Origin: Ancylobacter sp. SL191
GTDB lineage: Bacteria > Pseudomonadota > Alphaproteobacteria > Rhizobiales > Xanthobacteraceae
DNA length: 64,000 nt
Reading direction: 5' to 3'
Assembly: GCF_026625645.1 (NCBI RefSeq)
Contig: NZ_CP113056.1
Span: 4,439,001-4,503,000, forward strand
The notes beneath the pieces were generated by a model. It did not search any database, had not been told where the DNA came from, and saw nothing but the letters and a program-made list of their open reading frames with translations. Below are positions 54,687 through 64,000 of the stretch, in pieces. Position 1 is the first letter of the stretch. Every line of letters begins with the position of its first letter. The position numbers were made by a program, and so were the translations under genes.

Positions 54687-54703
54687 TCTAGAATTATTCT
54701 AAA
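54687..54703. promoter_or_regulatory. Irr-like ICE box upstream of bfd
   Basis: TCTAGAATTATTCTAAA differs from the ICE consensus TTTAGAANNNTTCTAAA by one base and forms a good palindrome. It is 29 bases upstream of bfd. Confidence 0.8.
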
Positions 54704-54864
54704 GACAGCCTTCTGCTTAGTTTCTCGCCCTAATCCGGCCATGCGTCAATCGGGAAAACACGATCTACCGATCACGTAAATGCATAATGGCAACGAATAC
54801 CCACACAGCTTTTAGTCGTTCCAGAATAGAGGCCTTATTTGCCTGCCTCCACTTTTGAACGCCA

Positions 54865-55476
54865 CTAAAGAAGTGGGACCGCCTCGCTTGTCCCGACCCG
54901 ATCGGTGGCAAGGCGGGCGTAGAGCAGGTGGTCCTGCCAGCTGCCATTGATGCAGAGATATTCGCGCCCATACCCCTCGCGCCGGAAGCCGGAGCGCTCC
55001 AGCAACCGGATCGACGGTGTGTTGGTCGGCAGGCAGGCCGCCTCGATGCGGCGCAGGCCCAGCGCGCCATGGGCGAAGGGCAGCAGCGCCCGCACCGCCG
55101 CGCTCATATGCCCCTTGCCAGCATAGGGCGCCCCCATCCAGTAGCCGAGGCTCGCCGTCTGGGTGACGCCGCGCCGGACATTGGACAGCGACAGCCCGCC
55201 GAGCAGCACGCGGTCATCCGCACGGAAGACAAGGAAGGGGTAAGCGCTATCATCACGCACATCGCGCTGGTAGCGCCGGATCCGCCGGCGGAACGAACCG
55301 CGCGTGAGATCATAAGGCGGCCAGATCGGCTCCCACGGCGTGAGGAACGCCCGACTCTGCTCGCGCAGGCTCGACCAGGCCGCGAAATCCGACATATGTG
55401 GCATGCGCAGCACCACGCCCTCGCCTTCGATCAGCGAGGGCGGCTCGGGCCAGGAGACCGTGCGGAACAGGGCCAT
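54865..55476 (-). CDS. GNAT N-acetyltransferase (RimJ/RimL-like)
   Basis: A 203-residue acetyltransferase. The acetyl-CoA binding motif is visible in LGYWMGAPYAGKGHMSAAVRALLPFA (motif A, QxxGxG-type) and ALGLRRIEAACLPTNTPSIRLLERSGF (motif B), characteristic of RimJ/RimL/YdaF-type enzymes acting on N-terminal residues of ribosomal proteins or small amines. It begins 18 bases after the M16 peptidase gene in the same orientation, so it is probably the last gene of the cta-surf1-thrC operon. Confidence 0.85.
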   Translation of the reverse strand: MALFRTVSWPEPPSLIEGEGVVLRMPHMSDFAAWSSLREQSRAFLTPWEPIWPPYDLTRGSFRRRIRRYQRDVRDDSAYPFLVFRADDRVLLGGLSLSNVRRGVTQTASLGYWMGAPYAGKGHMSAAVRALLPFAHGALGLRRIEAACLPTNTPSIRLLERSGFRREGYGREYLCINGSWQDHLLYARLATDRVGTSEAVPLL

Positions 55477-55494
55477 GGAGCCAGCCGGGACAGG

Positions 55495-56784
55495 TTAGGA
55501 CGGCCTCAGACGTTCCGCGATACGCGCGGCCGTTTCAAGAGCCTTGCCGGGACCGAGAGCGGTAAAGGTGGGGCGGGCGCGAGCGACCAGCCCCCGGCCG
55601 GCGGCCTTGGCATCCTCCAGCGTCACCGCCTGCACCTTGCCGACGATCTCCTCGAGCGGGATCGGCCGGCCGAAGGCGAGCATCTGCCGGGCCAGCTGGT
55701 CGGCCCGCGCGCCGGAGCTTTCCAGCGCCGCGAGCAGGCCCACCTTGGCCTGCGCCTTGGAGCGGGCGAGCTCGGCTTCGCTCATGGTTTCGATGGTCTC
55801 TTCGATCTGATCGATCACCACATCGACCAGATCGTCCACGTCCCCGCCATCCGTCCCGGCATAGATGCCGAACAGGCCGGTATCGCCATAGCCCCAGTGG
55901 AACGAGTAGACCGCGTAGCAAAGCCCGCGCGCCTCACGCACTTCCTGGAACAGGCGCGAGGACATGCCCCCACCCAGTACATTGGTGAACACCTGCAGCG
56001 CGTGGATGCCCGGATCGCGGTAGGACAGACCCTCCAGCCCGATCAGCAGATGCGCCTGCTCCAGCTCCCGCCCGCCACCGATCTCGACGCCACCCTCATA
56101 GCGGCTGGGGACCGGCAAGGGCTTGTCGGCATTGGGGATTCCACCAAGGCGGGCCTGCGCCTCCTCGACCACGCGCTCATGTTCCACTGCGCCAGCGGCG
56201 GCGACGATGAGCTTGGGCGCGCGGTAATTACGGTCGAGATAACGGCGTAGCCGGTCCGGCCCGAAGGAGCGCACCGTCTGCGGCGTGCCGAGGATCGAGC
56301 GGCCAATCGGCTGGCCGGGGAAGGCCCGCTCCTGAAACAGGTCGAAGACGAGATCATCCGGCGTATCGAGCGCCGCGCCGATCTCCTGCACGATCACATT
56401 GTGCTCGCGCTCCAGCTCTTCCGGGTCGAAGGCCGGCTCGGTCAGGATGTCGGCAAGCACGTCGATGGCGAGCGGCATGTCCTCGGCGAGGACGCGGGCA
56501 TTGTAGCTGGTATGCTCCACGCTGGTCGCCGCGTTGATGTCGCCGCCAACCGCCTCGATTTCCTCGGCAATTCCCCGCGCGCTGCGCCGGCGGGTGCCCT
56601 TGAAGGCCATGTGCTCGAGCAGGTGCGAGATGCCGTGCTCGTCGCTTTCCTCATCGCGCGAACCAACGCCCGCCCAGATGCCGAGGGAGGCGGTGGCGAG
56701 ATGGGGCATGGCGTCGGTCACCACGGTCACGCCATTGTCGAGACGGGTGATACGCGGTCCCTTGTCGTCGCTCATCCCGCTCAT
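55495..56784 (-). CDS. M16 family zinc metallopeptidase (processing peptidase-like)
   Basis: A 429-residue pitrilysin-family peptidase. The inverse zinc motif HxxEH is His54-Leu-Leu-Glu57-His58 in GISHLLEHMAFKGT, with the distal glutamate expected in EELEREHNVIVQEIGAA. This is the group most similar to mitochondrial processing peptidase. The start overlaps the thrC stop codon (ATGA). An alternative ATG three codons later is possible. The substrate is unknown, but the placement next to thrC is conserved in alphaproteobacteria. Confidence 0.92.
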   Translation of the reverse strand: MSGMSDDKGPRITRLDNGVTVVTDAMPHLATASLGIWAGVGSRDEESDEHGISHLLEHMAFKGTRRRSARGIAEEIEAVGGDINAATSVEHTSYNARVLAEDMPLAIDVLADILTEPAFDPEELEREHNVIVQEIGAALDTPDDLVFDLFQERAFPGQPIGRSILGTPQTVRSFGPDRLRRYLDRNYRAPKLIVAAAGAVEHERVVEEAQARLGGIPNADKPLPVPSRYEGGVEIGGGRELEQAHLLIGLEGLSYRDPGIHALQVFTNVLGGGMSSRLFQEVREARGLCYAVYSFHWGYGDTGLFGIYAGTDGGDVDDLVDVVIDQIEETIETMSEAELARSKAQAKVGLLAALESSGARADQLARQMLAFGRPIPLEEIVGKVQAVTLEDAKAAGRGLVARARPTFTALGPGKALETAARIAERLRPS

Positions 56785-58190
56785 GCCGCGTGCTCGGCCG
56801 CGCGCGCATGGGCGGCGATATAGGCCTCGATGGCGGCAAGGTCGTTCGGCAGGGTGGGCGTGCGCTCCGGCCGCTCCATCAAATCCGCCAGATGCGGCGG
56901 CAGCGCCGGGCGCACGCCACTGGCGCGCTCCACCGCGTCGGGGAACTTGGCCGGGTGAGCGGTGCCGAGCACGATCTGCGGCACGCGCGGATCATGCGCG
57001 GCGCGCTCGGCGACGGAGACCGCGACCGCCGTGTGCGGGTCGAGCAGATAGCCCGTCTCGCGCCAGACGCGGGCGATGGTCTCGCCGGTCTGCGCCTCGT
57101 CGGCGCGGCCGGCGTCGAAATCGGCGTGAATGGCCCGCATCGCCTCATCGGGCGGGGCGAAGGCGCCGGACTGGGCGAGGCTCGCCATCAGCCCGCGCAG
57201 CGCGCCGGCATCGCGGTCGAGCGCATCGAACAGCACGCGCTCGAAATTCGAAGAGACTTGAATGTCCATCGACGGCGAGGACGAGGGGTGAACGCCCGTC
57301 ACCTCATACCGGCCGGTGGCGAGGGTACGCACGAGGATGTCGTTCACATTGGTGGCGATGGTCAGCCGGTCGATAGGCAGGCCCATGCGCTTGGCGACAT
57401 AGCCGGCGAGCACATCGCCGAAATTGCCGGTGGGCACGATGAAGGACAGCGGGCGGTGCGGGCTGCCCAACGCGGCCCCGGCGACGAAATAATAGACCAC
57501 CTGCGCGACGATGCGCGCCCAGTTGATCGAGTTCACGCCGGCAAGGCGCAGCCTGTCGCGGAAGGCGTGATGATTGAACATCGCCTTCACATGCGCCTGG
57601 CAGTCGTCAAACGTGCCCTCGATGGCGATGGCGTGGACATTGGCGTCCGGCACGCTGGTCATCTGCCGGCGCTGAACCTCGGAGACGCGGCCGGTCGGGT
57701 AGAGAATGAACACGTCCGTCCGCTCGCGCCCGCGGAAGGCCTCGATGGCCGCGCTGCCGGTGTCGCCGGAGGTCGCGCCGACGATGGTGGCGCGCTCGTC
57801 GCGCTGCATGAGGACATGGTCCATCATCCGCCCGAGCAACTGCATCGCCACATCCTTGAAGGCGAGCGTCGGGCCGTGGAACAGCTCCAGCACGAAGCGG
57901 TTCGGCGCGATCTGCACCAGCGGGGTCGTCGCCGGATGACGGAAGCTCGCATAAGCCTCCTCCAGCATCGGCTGAAGCACCGCGGGGGTGAAGGCCGCAT
58001 CCACGAAGGGGGCGATCACCTTGCCGGCGATCGTCGCATAGGACTGTCCGGCGAAGTGGGCAATGTCAGCCTTGCTGAGCGCCGGGAAGGCGTCCGGCAC
58101 ATAAAGGCCGCCATCGCGGGCGAGACCAGCGAGCAGGGCATCGGAAAAGGCGAGAATGGGCGCCTCGCCCCGGGTCGAGATGTAGCGCAC
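56781..58190 (-). CDS. thrC: Threonine synthase
   Basis: A 469-residue PLP enzyme that makes threonine from O-phosphohomoserine. It starts at GTG 58190 (RYISTRGEAPILAFSDALLAGLARDGGLYVP), with a GGAGG site at good spacing; the longer ORF to 58337 has no matching sequence. The PLP lysine is K112 in HGPTLAFKDVAMQLLGRMMD. SGDTGSAAIEAF and NSINWARIVAQVVYYF are typical of the class I, yeast-like form. It lies 74 bases after the surf1 stop. Confidence 0.95.
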   Translation of the reverse strand: MRYISTRGEAPILAFSDALLAGLARDGGLYVPDAFPALSKADIAHFAGQSYATIAGKVIAPFVDAAFTPAVLQPMLEEAYASFRHPATTPLVQIAPNRFVLELFHGPTLAFKDVAMQLLGRMMDHVLMQRDERATIVGATSGDTGSAAIEAFRGRERTDVFILYPTGRVSEVQRRQMTSVPDANVHAIAIEGTFDDCQAHVKAMFNHHAFRDRLRLAGVNSINWARIVAQVVYYFVAGAALGSPHRPLSFIVPTGNFGDVLAGYVAKRMGLPIDRLTIATNVNDILVRTLATGRYEVTGVHPSSSPSMDIQVSSNFERVLFDALDRDAGALRGLMASLAQSGAFAPPDEAMRAIHADFDAGRADEAQTGETIARVWRETGYLLDPHTAVAVSVAERAAHDPRVPQIVLGTAHPAKFPDAVERASGVRPALPPHLADLMERPERTPTLPNDLAAIEAYIAAHARAAEHAA

Positions 58191-58264
58191 GCGCGCCTCC
58201 GGCTGGAAAAGTCGCGGCAAACTAGTGGTGCGGCGGGCGCGAGGCAAGCGCGACGCGGCGCTGG

Positions 58265-59026
58265 TCAACCCCGGCGCAGGCGCGGCCAAGCATAGGCGGC
58301 GAAGACGCCCAGCAGCGTTGCCGCAAGCCCATACCATGTCAGCGCATATTCCAGATGCCGGTTGGGGAAGCTGAGACGGGTAAGCCCGCCCTGCGGCAGC
58401 CCGCCCGGATTGGGCGTTCCATCCGCGTCAATGAGGAAGGGTGCGACGCGCAGCACGCCCTTGGCGCCGGCGATGGCGACGGGATCGCGCACGAACCAGC
58501 TATTCTTCTCCGGCTCGTTGCCCGGCGTGAACAGCCCGGCCTCCTCCGGCATGCGCAGCAGCCCGGTGACGGTCACGAGGCCGGGCACCTGCCCCTGCGC
58601 CCGGCTGGCGGGATCGCGCCGGTCGAGCGGGACAAAGCCACGGTTGACCAGGATCGTCGCCCCATCCGCCATTTCGAGCGGCGTTACCACCCAGTAGCCG
58701 GGCCCGCCCCCGCCATCCGGCGTCTTGTCGACCAGTGCATAGACCTGAACCTCGAGATCGTGGCGGAAGCGACCCTGCGCCTGAACGGGGCGGTATTCAT
58801 CCGCCTCGAAGGCGATCGCCGGCCAGTCCGCCTCTTCCGGCGCAAGCTGAACCGGCTGGTGGATGCGCGCCTCGACCTTGGCGATGAGATCCTGTTTCCA
58901 GGCGAGCCGCTCCAACTGCCAGGTGCCGAGACCCGCCAGCACGACGAAGGCCGCGAGCACCACCAGCGTGACGGGCAGGAGACGGCGCAGTTGCGAGACT
59001 GGTCTCTTGGTCGCAGAGGACGTCAC
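58265..59026 (-). CDS. SURF1 family cytochrome oxidase assembly protein
   Basis: A 253-residue inner-membrane protein with helices at both ends (LLPVTLVVLAAFVVLAGLGTWQL; YALTWYGLAATLLGVFAAYAWP). The conserved GTWQLERLAWKQDLI and GYWVVTPLEMADGATILVNRGFVP are diagnostic of SURF1, which aids haem a insertion in aa3-type oxidases. It overlaps the preceding DUF983 gene by four bases, in one cta transcript. Confidence 0.93.
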   Translation of the reverse strand: MTSSATKRPVSQLRRLLPVTLVVLAAFVVLAGLGTWQLERLAWKQDLIAKVEARIHQPVQLAPEEADWPAIAFEADEYRPVQAQGRFRHDLEVQVYALVDKTPDGGGGPGYWVVTPLEMADGATILVNRGFVPLDRRDPASRAQGQVPGLVTVTGLLRMPEEAGLFTPGNEPEKNSWFVRDPVAIAGAKGVLRVAPFLIDADGTPNPGGLPQGGLTRLSFPNRHLEYALTWYGLAATLLGVFAAYAWPRLRRG

Positions 59027-59409
59027 GCATCACCCGAATCGAGGCGGCCCTGCTCGGCCTTCTTGGCGTATTGCAGGGCGATCATCGTCGCCTTGAGCGG
59101 CCGCAGCAGGCCCAGCGTCGAAATCAGCACCAGCGGCGTCCAGAGCATGGCATGGACCCAGAAGGGCGGAGCGAAGGCGATCTCCACCCAGAGCGCCAGC
59201 CCGACGACCAGCGAGCCGGCGAGCAGGATGATGAAGACCACTGGCCCATCGCCGGAGTCATCGAAGCTGTAGTCCAGGCCGCAGGACTCGCAGCTTGGCG
59301 CGACGGTGAGGAAGCCGTTGAACAGCTTGCCCCGCCCGCAGCGCGGACAGCGGCAGGTGAGCCCGGCCTGATAGGGCGAGACGCCCGAATGGAACGGTTG
59401 CAGGTCCAT
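59023..59409 (-). CDS. DUF983 domain membrane protein
   Basis: A 128-residue protein: N-terminal zinc-ribbon-like region with CRCPRCGRGKLFNGF and PSCESCGLDY, then two transmembrane helices (VVFIILLAGSLVVGLALWVEI; VHAMLWTPLVLISTLGLL). DUF983 proteins are a standard member of alphaproteobacterial cta clusters, between ctaE and surf1. Their role is not established; a part in copper or haem handling for oxidase assembly is possible. Confidence 0.9.
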   Translation of the reverse strand: MDLQPFHSGVSPYQAGLTCRCPRCGRGKLFNGFLTVAPSCESCGLDYSFDDSGDGPVVFIILLAGSLVVGLALWVEIAFAPPFWVHAMLWTPLVLISTLGLLRPLKATMIALQYAKKAEQGRLDSGDA

Positions 59410-59518
59410 GTCCGGCTTCTACTCCGCTTGGCGTCAGAAGTGAAATCCCGACCATCGTCCCTGCCGCTATGCCGCAGGCAGGGCTGCCAGGGCGGCGACG
59501 GCTCATGCGCACACCCGC

Positions 59519-59547
59519 CAAAGAAAAGGGCGGCTCACGCCGCCCTG
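59519..59547 (-). terminator. Hairpin with U-tract after ctaE
   Basis: On the minus strand AGGGCGGC-GTGA-GCCGCCC followed by TTTTCTTT, 24 bases after the ctaE stop. If functional it would reduce read-through into the DUF983-surf1 part. Confidence 0.85.
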
Positions 59548-59570
59548 ACCTCACGCGATGGGGGTCACCC

Positions 59571-60416
59571 TCAGGCAGCGGCAGCCGCCGCGCCCGCAGC
59601 GCCCCACACATAGATGAAGGTGAACAGGAACAGCCACACCACGTCGACGAAGTGCCAGTACCAGGCCGCCGCCTCGAAGCCGAAATGATGGGTCGGCGTG
59701 AAATGGCCCGCATAGATACGGCCCAGGCACACGGCGAGGAAGATGGTGCCGACGATGACGTGGAAGCCGTGGAAGCCGGTCGCCATGAAGAAGGTGGCGC
59801 CATAGATATTGCCCGAGAAGGCAAAGGCGGCGTGGCTGTACTCATAGGCCTGCAGCAGCGAGAAGATGAAGCCGAGGCCGACCGTGAGCCACAGGCCCCA
59901 CTTGGCGCCCTGACGGTCACCATGCACCAGCGCGTGGTGCGCCCAAGTGAGCGTGGTGCCGGAGGTGAGCAGGATCAGCGTGTTCAGCAGCGGCAGGTGC
60001 CACGGGTTGAACACCTCGATGCCGGTCGGCGGCCAGTGCCCGCCGGTGAACTCGGCGCGGGTGTAATTGATTGCCTCGCCGGCGAAGAGCGAGGCGTCAA
60101 AGAACGCCCAGAACCACGCCACGAAGAACATCACCTCGGAGGCGATGAACAGGATCATGCCGTAGCGCAGATGGAGCTGAACCACCGGCGTGTGCGCGTG
60201 CTGGTGCTCGGCCTCGCGGATGATGTCACGCCACCAGACGATCATCGTGTAGATGACGCCGAGCAGGCCGACGATCATGACCAGCGAGGTGAGCTGGCCA
60301 TGCATCCAGAAGACCGCGCCGACCGCCATGACGAAGGCGAAGACCGAGATGACGAAGGGCCACGGGCTCGGGTCGACGAGATGGTAGTCGTGGTGTTTCG
60401 CGTGGGCCTCGGCCAT
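59571..60416 (-). CDS. ctaE: Cytochrome c oxidase subunit III
   Basis: A 281-residue protein with seven helices. Signature segments are HDYHLVDPSPWPFVISV at the start, WWRDIIREAEHQHAHTPVV, FFVAWFWAFFDASLF with the conserved glutamate earlier, HFTPTHHFGFEAAAWYWHFVDVVW at the end. It is the non-catalytic core subunit stabilising O2 access and proton uptake in aa3-type oxidase. Confidence 0.97.
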   Translation of the reverse strand: MAEAHAKHHDYHLVDPSPWPFVISVFAFVMAVGAVFWMHGQLTSLVMIVGLLGVIYTMIVWWRDIIREAEHQHAHTPVVQLHLRYGMILFIASEVMFFVAWFWAFFDASLFAGEAINYTRAEFTGGHWPPTGIEVFNPWHLPLLNTLILLTSGTTLTWAHHALVHGDRQGAKWGLWLTVGLGFIFSLLQAYEYSHAAFAFSGNIYGATFFMATGFHGFHVIVGTIFLAVCLGRIYAGHFTPTHHFGFEAAAWYWHFVDVVWLFLFTFIYVWGAAGAAAAAA

Positions 60417-60532
60417 GGGTCGCGCTCTCCGTTCGGTCTTATTCTCGCGCCGTCACCGGGGTGGCGGCAAGGTGGCGTTCTGCTCGCATCACGTCGCGTC
60501 GCGCATTGTCCCCGGCACAGGGACACTGCGGG

Positions 60533-61150
60533 TCACAAGGGGGTCTTGCCCGCCTCCGGCTTGCCCGCGGCGACCGGAGCCGCCTTCGGGAAGAAGGTGT
60601 AGGACAGGGTGATCGTCTTGAGGCCCTTCATCTCCGGATCCTCGGCCAGCGAGGGATCGACGAAGAAGATGACCGGCATGTCGAGGCTCTCGCCCGGCTG
60701 CAGCGTCTGGTCGGTGAAGCAGAAGCACTGCATCTTCGCGAAATAGGGACCGGACTGCGCGGGCGTCACATTATAGGTGGCGGCGGCGGTGACGGGCGTC
60801 GTGCCCCGGTTCTTCACCCGGTAATAGGCGAGCTTCGTTTCACCGACGCGCACCTGCATGGAGCGCATTTCCGGGGCGAAGCTCCAGTTCAGGCCCGGCG
60901 CGACATTGGCGTCGAAACGCACCTCGACGGTCCGCTCCAGCGCTTCGGCCGGCGCGGCGGCAGCGACGACCGTCGCGCCGCCGAAGCCGGTCACCCGGCA
61001 GAACATCTCGTAGAGCGGCACCGCCGCGTAGGACGCGCCGACCATCGTGGCAACGAAGGCGACGCAGCTCAGCGCGACGATGCGGTGGCTGCGCGGCGTG
61101 CCGGCCCGTGGGGCGGGTTCAGCGGGGTGGATGTCGGGTTCGTTCGCCAT
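60533..61150 (-). CDS. ctaG: Cytochrome c oxidase assembly protein CtaG (Cox11)
   Basis: A 205-residue protein with one N-terminal membrane helix (IVALSCVAFVATMVGASYAAVPLY) and a periplasmic copper-binding domain. Copper ligands are in KMQCFCFTDQTL, and AVPLYEMFCRVTGFGG is the Cox11 signature. It delivers Cu(I) to the CuB site of subunit I. It sits seven bases from the small CoxF-like gene. Confidence 0.96.
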   Translation of the reverse strand: MANEPDIHPAEPAPRAGTPRSHRIVALSCVAFVATMVGASYAAVPLYEMFCRVTGFGGATVVAAAAPAEALERTVEVRFDANVAPGLNWSFAPEMRSMQVRVGETKLAYYRVKNRGTTPVTAAATYNVTPAQSGPYFAKMQCFCFTDQTLQPGESLDMPVIFFVDPSLAEDPEMKGLKTITLSYTFFPKAAPVAAGKPEAGKTPL

Positions 61151-61156
61151 GACGCC

Positions 61157-61339
61157 TCACAGCGGCCGGATCAGCACGGCCGGGCCGAGCTTCACGATGG
61201 TGACGACGTAGAACAGCACGCAGAGTGCCGCGAGAACAGCGGCGATGGCGACCGAACGCTGGCGGCGGCGGCGCTTCTGCTCGTCGGTGAGCACAATGCC
61301 GTCGATCTCCGGCCGGGGCCGCTTGTCCTTGTCCGCCAT
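61157..61339 (-). CDS. Small single-helix membrane protein (CoxF-like)
   Basis: A 60-residue protein starting MADKDKRPRPEIDGIVLTDEQKRRRRQR with a GGGGAGAAA site, then one transmembrane helix (SVAIAAVLAALCVLFYVVTIVKLG). Short positively charged proteins of this kind sit between ctaB and ctaG in Hyphomicrobiales (CoxF) and are thought to help oxidase biogenesis. Confidence 0.82.
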   Translation of the reverse strand: MADKDKRPRPEIDGIVLTDEQKRRRRQRSVAIAAVLAALCVLFYVVTIVKLGPAVLIRPL

Positions 61340-61364
61340 TACCGTTTCTCCCCGTGCCATGTGC

Positions 61365-62318
61365 TCACAGCCCGAACCCGGCCGGCGCGACGGCCTCGAT
61401 GAGGAGGACGGCGAAGAGCAGGAAAAGATAAAGGATGGAGAAGGCGAAGAGCCGCTTGGCGGCCTGCTCCGCCGGAGCACCCTCGCGGCGGCGATAGACC
61501 TGGATGGCGAGCAACAGCATCAGCCCGCCAGTCACGCCGGAGACGATGCCATAGGCGAGGCCCGCCATGCCCAGGAAGAAGGGCGACATGGCCAGCGGCA
61601 CAAGGATGAGCGTGTAGAGCAGGATCTGGCGGCGCGTCTCGGCCGTGCCGGCGACGACGGGCAGCATCGGCACGCCGGCGCGCGCATAGTCGGCGGACTT
61701 GTAGAGCGCCAGCGCCCAGAAGTGCGGCGGTGTCCAGAAGAAGATGATGAGGAAGAGCAGCACGCTCTCCAGCCCGATGCCGCCCGAGGCCGCGGCCCAG
61801 CCGACCATGGGCGGGAAGGCGCCGGCCGCACCGCCGATAACGATGTTCTGCGGCGTCCAGCGCTTCAGCCACATCGTGTAGACGACGGCGTAGAAGAAAA
61901 TCGTGAAGGCGAGCAGCGCGGCGGAAAGCTCATTGACCAGCAGGCCGAGCACCAGCACCGAACCAACGGACAGCGTCATGCCAAAGGCCAGCGCCTCGCC
62001 CGGCGCCACACGCCCCGAGGGAACCGGACGGTTCTTGGTGCGGCTCATCACCGCGTCGATATCGGCATCCCACCACATGTTCAACGCGCCCGACGCGCCG
62101 GCGCCGATGGCGATGCACAGCAGGGCGGTGAAAGCGATCACCGGATGAACGTCGCCCGGCGCGCGCACGATACCCACAAGCGCGGTGAAGATGACGAGCG
62201 ACATCACGCGCGGCTTCAGCAGCGCGACATAGTCCGACACCGACGCATAGTGCGGCGCCTCGAGCGGGCGCTGCTCCGTGCGGGTCAGGTCGTAATCGCG
62301 CGAGGCGAGGTCGGTCAT
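61365..62318 (-). CDS. ctaB: Protohaem IX farnesyltransferase (haem O synthase)
   Basis: A 317-residue UbiA-superfamily membrane enzyme of about nine helices that adds the farnesyl group to haem b, the first step to haem a for aa3 oxidase. The prenyl-phosphate binding motif [19 protein letters not shown] is present, as is the second Asp-rich loop around [20 protein letters not shown]. Start [16 protein letters not shown]. It lies between ctaD and the small coxF-like gene. Confidence 0.97.
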   Translation of the reverse strand: MTDLASRDYDLTRTEQRPLEAPHYASVSDYVALLKPRVMSLVIFTALVGIVRAPGDVHPVIAFTALLCIAIGAGASGALNMWWDADIDAVMSRTKNRPVPSGRVAPGEALAFGMTLSVGSVLVLGLLVNELSAALLAFTIFFYAVVYTMWLKRWTPQNIVIGGAAGAFPPMVGWAAASGGIGLESVLLFLIIFFWTPPHFWALALYKSADYARAGVPMLPVVAGTAETRRQILLYTLILVPLAMSPFFLGMAGLAYGIVSGVTGGLMLLLAIQVYRRREGAPAEQAAKRLFAFSILYLFLLFAVLLIEAVAPAGFGL

Positions 62319-62446
62319 CAGTTCACTCCGGCATCGCGCGGGGCGATGCGTCGCTGCGGGTCGGCACGGTGGAAAGGCACGTCCAGTCGGGGTGGGGAGC
62401 CTCCGGCAGGGAGATGCCGGAGGCCAGTCACGTCACATCCGGCCGA

Positions 62447-64000
<1,554 letters not shown>

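Overview
The window is GC-rich chromosomal DNA of an alphaproteobacterium of the order Hyphomicrobiales (Rhizobiales), most likely Xanthobacteraceae (Ancylobacter/Starkeya/Xanthobacter-like). Family-level placement is inference. Order-level support comes from a tRNA-His without G-1 that has U72 and A73, Irr-type iron boxes, a dmeR-dmeF pair, a PdhS-like kinase, phasins with acetoacetyl-CoA synthetase, a CIRCE-controlled groESL, and a cta cluster that runs into surf1, thrC and an M16 peptidase. Most content is ordinary core and transport metabolism, densely packed, with long meaningless antisense frames typical of high-GC DNA.

Layout. 0-4 kb: ilvE end, meaB, a receiver-only regulator, a pyroglutamyl-peptidase homologue, and a sugar dehydrogenase-cytochrome c pair. 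4.4-7.6 kb: TauE-type exporter with a TIGR02186-like partner, then dmeRF (Co/Ni sensor and efflux) behind a G-tract operator. 7.6-10.9 kb: atzGE-like amidase pair, tRNA-His, a small ORF and a secreted Ntn hydrolase. 11-14.1 kb: a three-gene phosphorelay-like cassette. 14.2-25.9 kb: universal stress protein, orphan SsuC/ThiX-type permease, siderophore-interacting protein, an unrecognised membrane/beta protein, a YcaQ-type glycosylase, REP-like repeats, a TPP riboswitch with ThiY, a ClC antiporter, an SbmA-ABC fusion, a thaumatin-like protein and a small secreted protein. 26-29 kb: phnCDE with a possible Pho box. 29-31 kb: repeats, a small membrane protein and an AT-rich DUF4062 gene that looks acquired. 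31-38.8 kb: pepsin-like protein, ETF-QO, uracil-DNA glycosylase, cyanide-insensitive cydAB, rnhB and marC. 38.9-43.6 kb: dienelactone hydrolase, groESL and two phasins. 43.8-50.6 kb: PdhS-like kinase, AsmA and acetoacetyl-CoA synthetase. 50.6-54.7 kb: iron block (ferric ABC transporter, bacterioferritin, Bfd) with three Irr-like boxes. 54.9-64 kb: cytochrome aa3 oxidase and assembly genes on the minus strand, followed by thrC, M16 peptidase and GNAT; ctaD runs off the right edge.

Functional themes are respiration (aa3 and bd-type oxidases, ETF-QO, SURF1, CtaG, CtaB), metal homeostasis (Co/Ni, Fe), carbon storage (phasins, acetoacetyl-CoA synthetase) and nutrient import (phosphonate, thiamin precursor, iron).

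The most unusual structure is just downstream of groEL. The last 35 bases of the gene, including the stop codon, occur twice more in a 98-base tandem array, separated by a hairpin-bearing 63-base core. Other candidates for new biology are the helical-hairpin plus beta-domain protein at 17.1-18.2 kb, the pepsin-like protein at 31-32 kb, the AT-rich DUF4062 gene and the Bfd with an extra Cys/His tail. No CRISPR array, prophage or transposase gene was seen.
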